DNA of 20,484 nt, from assembly GCA_041645325.1 (NCBI GenBank), contig JBAZQI010000018.1, forward strand, positions 1 to 20,484, read 5' to 3'. Numbering within the stretch: the stretch's first letter is position 1; each line of letters begins with the position of its first letter. The stretch is from JAFCCL01 sp041645325 (GTDB taxonomy: Archaea > Iainarchaeota > Iainarchaeia > Iainarchaeales > GCA-2688035). The translations under genes and the position numbers were made by a program. This document shows, piece after piece, positions 6,731 through 13,260 of this stretch. The notes beneath the pieces are model-generated. The model had not been told where the DNA came from. It ran no database searches and saw nothing but the letters and a program-made list of their open reading frames with translations.

Positions 6731-7129
6731 TTATTCAAGTTCCAGAAAACGGCTCTGTCTTAGGTACATAACCTTTCCACCAAAGCCTTTTATTCTTTTT
6801 CTAAGCCCTGCATCATTTGACGCAACAACAAAACCCTGTTTTGCCATTTTGGCAAGCGCAGCATCGGCATCAGGCGCCTCAACCAGCTTTTTTTCAACGC
6901 AATGCCCCCCAATTTCCGCAAGGGCTATTGCCACTGACTTGCCCATTTCCTTTCCCTCCGCCAAGGCAAGCCCTTTAAGCTCAGCCAAAACCTGTTCCGG
7001 CACGGCAAATTCCACTTTTTTCCCGAACATTTTTTCAACCTCTGAAAAAACATCAACCTTAAGCTGCCGGATTGCAAGCAACATATTGGTGTCAAGCGCA
7101 ACCCTTTCATTTTGCAACCGCGTAGGCAA
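6731..7129 (-). CDS. PIN-domain ribonuclease-like protein (Fcf1/COG1412 type)
   Basis: The protein has 132 residues. The PIN acidic residues are D13 (VALDTNMLL), E50 (VLAELKG), D89 (DADAALAK) and D106 (ASNDAGLR). This is the PIN gene regularly placed between aIF2-gamma and rpo7 in archaea. It resembles eukaryotic Fcf1/Utp24, which cuts pre-18S rRNA, so a role in rRNA maturation is plausible but not shown. The TTG at 7129 has AGGTGG seven bases upstream and overlaps the aIF2-gamma stop by 23 bases. A second TTG at 7117 is an alternative. Confidence 0.86.
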   Translation of the reverse strand: MPTRLQNERVALDTNMLLAIRQLKVDVFSEVEKMFGKKVEFAVPEQVLAELKGLALAEGKEMGKSVAIALAEIGGHCVEKKLVEAPDADAALAKMAKQGFVVASNDAGLRKRIKGFGGKVMYLRQSRFLELE

Positions 7130-8459
7130 CCAACTGCCACCTTCCCGAAGATTTTTTGCTTATTGCAATCTTTTGGCCAGGCAAAACAACAACGCTGTTT
7201 TTCAGCAGGATTTTTGCCCTTCCGCCCTGCATTCCTATAACTGCGCCAGCCGCGGCCATTGTCCCGATTGTAAGCACAATGGGCTCGTTTGAATTTATTT
7301 TGCTTTCAACCCTTTCAACAATCCTCTTGATATAATTCATTTCAAGGTCAAGCTCTTTTGTTGCCTTGGGCAAACTCTCTTTTGTGCCTATCACCTGCCC
7401 CCTTAGCCTGTCGTTCTGCGCAAGGCTTGGGTCAAGGCCTGTGCCAATGGCAACAAGGCCCCCTGGAACAGCCCTGTCCAGCTTTCCCGAACTGCAGCTA
7501 AGGCTCCTTATGTCCGTTGAAATTTCCTTTTCGTCAATGCCCGGCCTTACAAGAATCTTTTCGCCAACAATCACCTTTCCCTGGATGATTGTTCCGCCAA
7601 GGACACCGCCCTTCATTTCCTTTATATCCGAGCCCGGCTTGTTTATGTCAAATGACCTTGCGCAGTACATCAGCAGGGGCTTCTCGGTGTCAAATTTCGG
7701 CGTGGGAATCTTTTCATGAATTGTTTCAATCAGCAAATCAATGTTTCCCGCAAAGTTTGCCGCAATCGGAATTATCGGAACATCCTTATAGCCGTTCTTT
7801 TCAAGAAAATCCTTTATCTGCCTCATGTTCTCCCTTGCCTTCTCAGGCTCAACCAGGTCAATCTTGTTCTGCGCAACAACAATGTGCCCAATGCCCGCCA
7901 TCTTTAATGCCATCAAGTGCTCTTCGGTTTGCGGCTGCGGGCAAGGCTCGTTTGCCGCAATCACAAGAATCGCACCGTTCATCAGCGCGGCGCCTGAAAG
8001 CATTGTGGTCATCAGGGTTTCGTGGCCAGGCGCGTCAACAAAGGAAACAATCCTGAGCTTTTCCGCCTTTTTGCCGCACAAAGGGCAAACAGGCTTTGTG
8101 CTATAAGCCTCAGGCCCCTTGCAGTGGCCGCACCTATACATCGCCACATCGGCATAGCCAAGCCTTATTGAAATTCCCCTCTTGAGCTCTTCGCTGTGCG
8201 TGTCAGTCCACTTGCCGGTAAGGGCCTGCGTAAGGCTTGTCTTGCCATGGTCAACATGTCCGACCATCCCTATGTTTACCTCAGCCTGCTCCGCCTTTTC
8301 CTTGTGCCCAGCCTCTTTCTCTCCGCCTTTGGCATGCTCTTCATGCTTTGCGTCAGCAGTTTTCCCAAGGCTGCCCTTTGGCTTTGCATTGCCCTTTTCA
8401 GGCTCCTTTGCCAAGGCTTGCTCTTTTTCCGCAGGCTTTTTGCCGGCCTTTCCGCTCAC
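7107..8459 (-). CDS. eif2g: translation initiation factor aIF2 subunit gamma with N-terminal extension
   Basis: The protein has 450 residues. It is the GTPase subunit that carries initiator Met-tRNA to the ribosome. G1 is GHVDHGKT, G3 is DAPGHE and G4 is NKID. The zinc knuckle is CGHC...CPLC. Domains II and III follow (GGVLGGTIIQGKV; ENSVVVLPGQKI-like end). About 58 residues precede the conserved VNIGMVGHVDHGKT start. They are rich in Lys, Glu, Ala and Gly, with no hydrophobic core, and are unusual for this family. The stop overlaps the PIN gene. eS6 lies 7 bases upstream. Confidence 0.95.
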   Translation of the reverse strand: MSGKAGKKPAEKEQALAKEPEKGNAKPKGSLGKTADAKHEEHAKGGEKEAGHKEKAEQAEVNIGMVGHVDHGKTSLTQALTGKWTDTHSEELKRGISIRLGYADVAMYRCGHCKGPEAYSTKPVCPLCGKKAEKLRIVSFVDAPGHETLMTTMLSGAALMNGAILVIAANEPCPQPQTEEHLMALKMAGIGHIVVAQNKIDLVEPEKARENMRQIKDFLEKNGYKDVPIIPIAANFAGNIDLLIETIHEKIPTPKFDTEKPLLMYCARSFDINKPGSDIKEMKGGVLGGTIIQGKVIVGEKILVRPGIDEKEISTDIRSLSCSSGKLDRAVPGGLVAIGTGLDPSLAQNDRLRGQVIGTKESLPKATKELDLEMNYIKRIVERVESKINSNEPIVLTIGTMAAAGAVIGMQGGRAKILLKNSVVVLPGQKIAISKKSSGRWQLVAYAVAK

Positions 8460-8466
8460 CTTTCCA

Positions 8467-8952
8467 TCATCCCTTGACTTTTCCCTTTATGTTCCTTGCC
8501 TCTTCGGCAAGCTCTACATTGCCCACATTTTCAAGGCTCTGCTTTATCAGCTTTTCCTTCACCGATTCCTTCTTTTCCTCTTTGCCTTCCTCCGGCTTTA
8601 TGAACTCGCCCAAAGGCCTGCTTCCCTCTTTCGTAACCGAAAGATTGAGCTGGACAATCTCCTTGCTTACCGAATTGCCCCTCATGCTCTTCCTGACAAT
8701 CATGCCCTTTTCGTCAAGATTTACGCCAACGCCTTTCCTCACAAGAAGCTTTCTTCGCCCTTGGCCTTCGACAGTCGGCTTCATTGGAAAGCCCTGCTTG
8801 TCGCTTCCGCCCGTAATCTTTGCCTTGAAGCCGACAAGGCCAACCACGCCCAAATCAACCTCTTCCCCAATTCTCCTGTTAAGAAAAACATCTTCCTCCG
8901 TTTTCTTGTTGTAAGCCTTCCCAGTTTTCCTGTCGGATATTACAAGCTTCAC
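8467..8952 (-). CDS. rps6e: 30S ribosomal protein eS6
   Basis: The protein has 161 residues. The conserved start is (M)KLVISDRKTGKAY, followed by IGEEVDLGVVGLVGFKAKITGGSDKQGFPM and GRRKLLVRKGVGV. I place the start at GTG 8952, preceded by GGAGG. The frame continues to an ATG at 9009, but that stretch overlaps the end of aIF5B and matches nothing in the family. The last ~45 residues are a charged extension (KPEEGKEEKKESVKEK). The start lies one base past the aIF5B stop, so translation is probably coupled. Confidence 0.93.
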   Translation of the reverse strand: MKLVISDRKTGKAYNKKTEEDVFLNRRIGEEVDLGVVGLVGFKAKITGGSDKQGFPMKPTVEGQGRRKLLVRKGVGVNLDEKGMIVRKSMRGNSVSKEIVQLNLSVTKEGSRPLGEFIKPEEGKEEKKESVKEKLIKQSLENVGNVELAEEARNIKGKVKG

Positions 8953-8953
8953 C

Positions 8954-10726
8954 TCAATCAGCCTCCTTTTCACCTGATGTTTTTTTCTCCAGCTCGTGAA
9001 TTTCCCCAATCAATTCCAGCTCATCCGGATTAAAATAATTTCCCAGCTGCGCAAGCTCTGAAAACTGCTCGTCGGGAATATACGAATAAAGCACCTTGTT
9101 CTCCTCAAGGTTCCTGCCAACAACGCCCTTGTCAATTGAAGCCGCAACCTCCTGCCCTTTGGAAGCAAGTTCAATGCCCTTGCCCTGCACCTGAATGCCC
9201 AATAATCTTCCCACAACAACGCCCCTGTGGTTCAAAACCCTTATGCCCGGCCTAAGCCTGCCCTCAAGCACCTTGACGCCGATAACCGCAGGCTTGCTGT
9301 GCCTGAAAACAAAACCCTGCATAAACCTCATCTTTGCAGGCAAGGTGAACTTTGCAAGCTTTTCCTTTTTCTCCTCTTCCCTTTTTTCCCTGGCCCAGGC
9401 ATTATAATCCTCAATAAGCCTGTAAACAACCTTTCCGGCAAAAACAGGCACGCCATGCTTTTCAGCCTCAGATTGTGCGGACTCATCAACCCTGACATTG
9501 AACGCAAAAATTACGGCCTTAAACGCATCGTTCTCCTTTTCAGCCAAAGCCTCCATGACATCATGCCTTGTGACCTCGCCCACACCAGCGCTCTTGGGCT
9601 TAAACCCTGCCTCGTTTCCAAGAAGCACAATCATTGCCTCAAGGCTTCCCAAAGTATCTGCCTTGAGCACGGGCCCAACAGCATCTGTTTCCATCCTGAC
9701 AGCGGCAATCTCCTTTTCAATCGCGGCCTTTTCCTCCCCGCTTTTTTCAACAAGCAAAGGCGAGCCAGCCAAGGCATCATCAAGGCCAGGCGCGGCAATT
9801 TTTACCCCCACAGCGGCATGAACCTCTTTTACATTCAAAAACTTGTCAGCGCCCTGTGCCCTGATTTCCTGCAATGGCTTCGGCAAAAGCAATGCCCTGA
9901 CCTTCGTCTCAATGACCTTTTCCCTGCCACCCAAAACAATCCTGTCATTCACCCTGAGAACGCCGCTGTACAAAATCACGTCAATGGTTTTTCCCAGCCC
10001 TTTTTCTTCCTTGACCTCAAGAATCGTGCCCTTGCCTGTTTCATTCTCCTCAATCAAAAGCCTTTTCTCCAAAAACTTTTGGCTCAATCCAGTCAAAAGC
10101 ATCAAAAGTTCAGGCAACCCCTCGCCTGTCTTTGCGCAAATCGGCACAATCGGAACCTGCTTTTTGAAATCCGTGCACCTGTCAAAGCGTTCGCTTTGGA
10201 AGCCCTGCTCGTGCAGCTTTCCAATCAAGACATAAATCTTTTCATCCAGCCTGTCAGCGGCAACCTTGTCCTGCACCTTCACATTCGCGGTGAACTCGCC
10301 CTCCACGCTCTTCCACCCCTGCAGCAAATCAAGCTTGTTTGCGGCAACAATGAACGGCGTCTTGAAAGCCTTGAGAATGCTTATCGCCTCAATTGTCTGC
10401 GGCTGAAAGCCCTGCATCAAATCAACAACCAAAACAGCAATGTCCGCAATGCTTCCGCCCCTTTCCCTCAAAGAGGTGAAGGCGGCATGCCCAGGCGTGT
10501 CAATAAACAAAAGGCCGGGAAAATGCACATCAAAGCCGTACTGCTGCATCAGCCTGCCTGCAATCCTCTTAATCAGGTCAATCGGCATCTGCGTTGCGCC
10601 AATGTGCTGGGTTATCGCCCCGGCTTCCTTCTCCGCAATGGCCGTGCCCCTGATCTTGTCAAGAAGCTTTGTCTTGCCGTGGTCAACATGGCCAAGAACA
10701 GTAACAATCGGCTGCCTAACCTTCAT
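8954..10726 (-). CDS. infB: translation initiation factor aIF5B
   Basis: The protein has 590 residues. It is the GTPase that promotes subunit joining and initiator tRNA placement. G1 is GHVDHGKT, G3 is DTPGH and G4 is NKLD. The domain II, III and IV blocks follow (VRPGI-like: LEGRLRPGIRVLNHRG). No intein is present, although this factor often hosts one in archaea. The start ATG 10726 (MKVRQPIVTVLGHVDHGKT) matches archaeal orthologues; a 13-codon upward extension is possible but not conserved. dut ends 42 bases upstream and eS6 follows. Confidence 0.95.
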   Translation of the reverse strand: MKVRQPIVTVLGHVDHGKTKLLDKIRGTAIAEKEAGAITQHIGATQMPIDLIKRIAGRLMQQYGFDVHFPGLLFIDTPGHAAFTSLRERGGSIADIAVLVVDLMQGFQPQTIEAISILKAFKTPFIVAANKLDLLQGWKSVEGEFTANVKVQDKVAADRLDEKIYVLIGKLHEQGFQSERFDRCTDFKKQVPIVPICAKTGEGLPELLMLLTGLSQKFLEKRLLIEENETGKGTILEVKEEKGLGKTIDVILYSGVLRVNDRIVLGGREKVIETKVRALLLPKPLQEIRAQGADKFLNVKEVHAAVGVKIAAPGLDDALAGSPLLVEKSGEEKAAIEKEIAAVRMETDAVGPVLKADTLGSLEAMIVLLGNEAGFKPKSAGVGEVTRHDVMEALAEKENDAFKAVIFAFNVRVDESAQSEAEKHGVPVFAGKVVYRLIEDYNAWAREKREEEKKEKLAKFTLPAKMRFMQGFVFRHSKPAVIGVKVLEGRLRPGIRVLNHRGVVVGRLLGIQVQGKGIELASKGQEVAASIDKGVVGRNLEENKVLYSYIPDEQFSELAQLGNYFNPDELELIGEIHELEKKTSGEKEAD

Positions 10727-10768
10727 ACAAACCAACTCACACCTATTGCAATGCATTCCAAACAAACC

Positions 10769-11200
10769 CTATCCAAGTCCTGTTGAGCCAAAACCATTGC
10801 CCTTTCTTGCGGTTTCGTCCAAAGAATCAACCTCTTCAACTTTTGCCTCTTCAACTTTTGCAATAACCATCTGCGCAATCTTTTTTCCCTTTTCAACCCT
10901 GTATGGCTGGCTTCCAAGGTTCACCATTATGGCCATTATTTCGCCCCTATAGCCGGAATCAATGGTTCCAGGCGTGTTCAAAATCGTTACGCCAAAATTT
11001 GCGGCAAGGCCGCTTTTCGGCCTTACCTGGGCTTCAAAGCCGCGTGGCAACGCAATCTGCAGGCCTGTCTTGACAAGCCTTCGCTCGCCGGGAGCAAGCG
11101 TCAAGTCCTCAATCGAATAGAGGTCCATGCCGCTGTCTCCCTCATGCGCATACTCCGGAATTTTCGCTTCTTCGCACAGCCTTTTTACCCTGAGCTTCAT
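10769..11200 (-). CDS. dut: dUTP diphosphatase (trimeric dUTPase)
   Basis: The protein has 143 residues. It hydrolyses dUTP to dUMP and PPi, keeping uracil out of DNA. All five motifs are present: I GDSGMDLY (21-28), II RPKSGLA (60-66), III NTPGTIDSGYRGEI with catalytic D81, IV GKKIAQMVI (105-113) and V RKGNGFGSTG (132-141). Of three in-frame ATGs (11215, 11206, 11200) I take the last because AAAGGA sits 6 bases upstream. The two upper ones fall inside a leftover copy of the ndk 3' end. It probably once followed ndk directly. Confidence 0.93.
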   Translation of the reverse strand: MKLRVKRLCEEAKIPEYAHEGDSGMDLYSIEDLTLAPGERRLVKTGLQIALPRGFEAQVRPKSGLAANFGVTILNTPGTIDSGYRGEIMAIMVNLGSQPYRVEKGKKIAQMVIAKVEEAKVEEVDSLDETARKGNGFGSTGLG

Positions 11201-11204
11201 TTTC

Positions 11205-11233
11205 ATTCCTTTCATTTCCTGCTTTTTTCAATG
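11205..11233 (-). repeat. relict copy of the ndk 3' end in front of dut
   Basis: These 29 bases match 11347-11375 at 27 positions. Read on the minus strand they encode IEKSRK followed by TGA, which is the Ndk C-terminus with Arg for Lys. The dut ribosome-binding site follows immediately. This looks like the original ndk end, now cut off from its gene. Confidence 0.85.
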
Positions 11234-11346
11234 GCCGTCACGCCTTGTTGCCGTTCCGGCAACGCCGTTGCGCGAAGCGCAACAAGCCGGTGCGAGTGCC
11301 ATCTTCGCCCTTGTGGGCTCGATGCCACGTTCTTTCATTAATCTTT
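11234..11346 (-). other. 113-bp insert of tandem hairpins between duplicated ndk ends
   Basis: No ORF of note. Three strong hairpins occur. At 11247-11263 the stem is GTTGCCG/CGGCAAC with a 3-nt loop. At 11267-11283 it is GTTGCGC/GCGCAAC with a 3-nt loop. Bases 11244-11246 can pair with 11284-11286, closing both into one three-way junction. At 11297-11327, TGCCATC/GATGCCA (one mismatch) encloses GCCC/GGGC with a 4-nt loop. The insert could be a small structured RNA, a non-autonomous mobile element or an attenuating leader for dut. Confidence 0.6.
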
Positions 11347-11375
11347 ATTCCTTTCACTTCTTGCTTTTTTCAATG
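11347..11375 (-). repeat. ndk 3' end, in-gene copy of the duplicated tail
   Basis: This segment encodes IEKSKK and the TGA of ndk, plus about 7 bases beyond. Its partner is at 11205-11233, 142 bases away, with 27 of 29 bases identical. Confidence 0.85.
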
Positions 11376-11836
11376 TATTTTTCGTCCTTGCTGTAAATCC
11401 AGTCAAAATCCATTTTTTTGTAGTCATATATTTCTTCCTTGCCGAAAAACATGGCAATTTCCTTTTCGGCAGCCTCAGCGGTTTCAGAGGCGTGCACTAT
11501 GGTTGACTGGATGCTTAGGCTGAAATCGCCCCTTATTGTGCCCGGCGCCGCTTCCCTGCCCTGCGTGGAGCCGGCAAGCAGCCTCACGACTTCAACAGCC
11601 TGCTTTCCCTCAATGACCATCAGGACGCTTGGAATGCTTGTCATGAAGCTTACCAGGCCCTCAAAGAACGCCTTGCCCTTGTGGTGCGCGTAATGCTCTT
11701 CGAGCACATCTGCCTTGAGCAGCTGCATCTTCATGGCAGCTATCTTAAGGCCCTTGCGCTCAAGCCTTGTTACAACCTCGCCGACAAGGCATCTGTTCAC
11801 CGCATCGGGCTTTATTATGACCAGAGTCTGCTGCAC
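11354..11836 (-). CDS. ndk: nucleoside diphosphate kinase
   Basis: The protein has 160 residues. It transfers the gamma-phosphate of ATP to NDPs through a phosphohistidine. Visible motifs are TLVIIKPDAVNR (4-15), the RxxxGxTxP-like REAAPGTIRGDF (94-105) and the active-site H115 in STIVHASET. The start is GTG 11836, with AGGTGA just upstream and 4 bases after the eL24 stop. Its last codons occur a second time in front of dut. The partnership eL24-ndk-aIF5B is common in archaea; dut lies between ndk and aIF5B here. Confidence 0.94.
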   Translation of the reverse strand: MQQTLVIIKPDAVNRCLVGEVVTRLERKGLKIAAMKMQLLKADVLEEHYAHHKGKAFFEGLVSFMTSIPSVLMVIEGKQAVEVVRLLAGSTQGREAAPGTIRGDFSLSIQSTIVHASETAEAAEKEIAMFFGKEEIYDYKKMDFDWIYSKDEKYIEKSKK

Positions 11837-11840
11837 GCCA

Positions 11841-12128
11841 TCACCTCTTCTTTTTTCTCCTTGCCCTTTTCTTCTTTGCCTTTGCCGGCGCTTCCTTCTT
11901 TTCCTCAGCAACAGCCTCAACCTTCACATTTGCAGCGCCAGCCTTGCCTGCCTGCTTTGCCTGCCTGAAAGCCTCTGTCCACTTGGTGGCAATCGGCTTC
12001 CTCTTCAGGAAAAGCATGTTGCGCTCGCACTTCCTGCTGCAAAAAAAGAAGGGCGTGCCGTCCTTTTTCACGAACAAAAACCCGGTTCCGGGCTTGAGTT
12101 TTTCTCCACAAAAAGAACATTCCGCCAT
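11841..12128 (-). CDS. rpl24e: 50S ribosomal protein eL24 with basic tail
   Basis: The protein has 95 residues. A TRASH-like zinc ribbon with C4/C7 and C30/C34 (MAECSFCGEKL...FFFCSRKCERN) is followed by LKRKPIATKWTEAFR. The C-terminal ~30 residues are an Ala/Lys/Arg-rich extension (KKEAPAKAKKKRARRKKKR) longer than in many archaea. Confidence 0.92.
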   Translation of the reverse strand: MAECSFCGEKLKPGTGFLFVKKDGTPFFFCSRKCERNMLFLKRKPIATKWTEAFRQAKQAGKAGAANVKVEAVAEEKKEAPAKAKKKRARRKKKR

Positions 12129-12157
12129 TTCAACACGCTCCTTTTCTCCAAAAAAAA

Positions 12158-12358
12158 TTACTTTATCTCCTTTGCTTCCCTTTCAGTGTTGAGCAAAATC
12201 AGGACATCGCCCATCTGCACGTTTCCCTTGACGTTTCTCCTTTTGACCCTTCCCTTTTCAATGCCGTCAAGTATCTTGCAGAGAACCTGCGTCACCTCTC
12301 CATGGACACCGGTTTTCTTGACAATCTCAACAATCTCTGCCGGAGTTCCAGCTTCCAT
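12158..12358 (-). CDS. rps28e: 30S ribosomal protein eS28
   Basis: The protein has 66 residues. Family blocks are GTPAEIVEIVKKTGVHGEVTQV and GRVKRRNVKGNVQMGDVLILLNTEREAKEI. ATG 12358 is preferred over the TTG at 12364 because AGGGGG lies 8 bases upstream. It follows eL8 in the normal eL8-eS28-eL24 order. Confidence 0.92.
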   Translation of the reverse strand: MEAGTPAEIVEIVKKTGVHGEVTQVLCKILDGIEKGRVKRRNVKGNVQMGDVLILLNTEREAKEIK

Positions 12359-12372
12359 ATCCAAAGCCCCCT

Positions 12373-12738
12373 TTACTTCGCCAGCTCTGTGATTTTCTTC
12401 ACGACATCAGCCAGCTCTTTTTTCGCATCGCCTTCATCCACTATCGCAATTGCGGCAGTGCTGACTGCAATGCCGGTTTTTTCGCCCAAATCCTTTTTCG
12501 TCTGGACAACGCTGCAGGGAATGTTTTTTTCCTTGCAAAGCAAGGGCAAATGCATCACGATTTCAGGCGGGCTGACATCCCTGGCAATAAGCACGAGTTT
12601 TGCAACCCCGCGCTCAATAGCCTTGGTAACCTCATTCACGCCAACCTTTATCTTTCCCTTGGCCTTTGCCTTTTCAACCAAAGCAAGCTCTTCCTGCATC
12701 AGCTTCTCCGGAACCTCGAACTTCACAAATTCCGCCAT
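12373..12738 (-). CDS. rpl7ae: 50S ribosomal protein eL8 (L7Ae), kink-turn RNA-binding protein
   Basis: The protein has 121 residues. It binds kink-turns in 23S rRNA, and in archaea also box C/D and H/ACA guide RNAs and RNase P. Visible blocks are KVGVNEVTKAIERGVAKLVLIARDVSPPEIVMHLPLLC (RNA-binding face), IPCSVVQTKKDLGEKTGI and the AIVDEG end. ATG 12738 has GGAGGTG a few bases upstream. It is the first gene of the long cluster running down to eS31. A TATTATTTTAG box lies about 110 bases upstream, so a long leader is likely. Confidence 0.93.
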   Translation of the reverse strand: MAEFVKFEVPEKLMQEELALVEKAKAKGKIKVGVNEVTKAIERGVAKLVLIARDVSPPEIVMHLPLLCKEKNIPCSVVQTKKDLGEKTGIAVSTAAIAIVDEGDAKKELADVVKKITELAK

Positions 12739-12868
12739 CCTTACACCTCCTCCACCAAGCCCTTTCTTTGAAAAAAAAGCTTTACCAAAAAGCTTTCCCT
12801 TCAAGGCATGGCTTCATTTTTCATCGGCAGAAAAAAGAAATACCTAAAATAATAGCCCCATGGAACCT

Positions 12869-13120
12869 TTAAAAAGCCTTTTGTGCCGTTGCACAAAAGC
12901 CTTGGGAAAACCAAAATCGCTGATGCGATTTTAAGCCTTTTGCCAGCCGGCAAAAGCCTTGGGAAGCCTTTCTTTCTGAAGAAAGAAAGCCTTGGGAAAA
13001 GAAGTTTTGCTACACAAAACCAAAGCGTTTTTGCTGTTACAAAAAAACCTTTTGGCAAAAGGTTTGCTAAAAATTGCCTTCGGCAAGTCTTGGGAAAAAC
13101 CGCCTTTTGGCGGAAGCCTT
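12869..13120. repeat. hairpin array 1 with constant AAGCCTTGGGAAA spacer
   Basis: This gene-free stretch holds nine successive hairpins. Stems, loops and positions: TTTTGTGC/cgtt (12879-12898), AAAATCGC/tgat (12913-12932), TTTTGCC/agcc (12938-12955), TTTCTTTC/tgaa (12969-12988), GTTTTG/ctaca (13004-13020). A weaker GTTTTTG stem lies near 13028-13048. Then AAACCTTTT/ggc (13045-13065), TTGCC/ttc (13074-13086) and CCGCC/tttt (13100-13113). Stems differ, but the joints are nearly constant: (A)AGCC or GCCTTGGGAAA. It lies between the 25-codon ORF and the eL8 promoter. The function is unknown. Confidence 0.8.
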
Positions 13121-13149
13121 ACCCCCAAAAAACAGCCAATTCCTGAAAG

Positions 13150-13227
13150 CTACTCGCCCTTTTTCCTGCGGGTGTTTTTCTTTATCATTTTCCACTTGTT
13201 CACGCCAATTGAACCCTGCCTTCCCAT
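13150..13227 (-). CDS. 25-residue basic small protein, unrecognised
   Basis: ATG 13227 to TAG 13150 encodes 25 residues, MGRQGSIGVNKWKMIKKN followed by TRRKKGE. An ideal GGAGG at 13236-13240 sits 8 bases before the ATG. It is 33 bases downstream of gltX on the same strand. The C-terminal half (KWKMIKKNTRRKKG) is Lys/Arg-rich and faintly like the tiny ribosomal protein eL41, but the N-terminal half is not. The strong ribosome-binding site is the main evidence that it is translated. Confidence 0.6.
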   Translation of the reverse strand: MGRQGSIGVNKWKMIKKNTRRKKGE

Positions 13228-13260
13228 TTTTCCAGCCTCCTTTTTTTGTTGCCCTTTTTT

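Noticed and set aside
8953..9009. Longer start for eS6 at ATG 9009
   Set aside because: It would overlap aIF5B by about 56 bases, while GTG 8952 has a GGAGG site and starts at the conserved first residue.
9227..10786. Long plus-strand frame opposite aIF5B (519 codons)
   Set aside because: It is antisense to a fully conserved gene and has no recognisable domain; such frames are common opposite biased codon usage.
12883..13146. Plus-strand 87-codon frame with repeated SLGK motifs
   Set aside because: It is the translation of hairpin array 1; the repeated residues come from the constant spacer, and there is no ribosome-binding site or family match.
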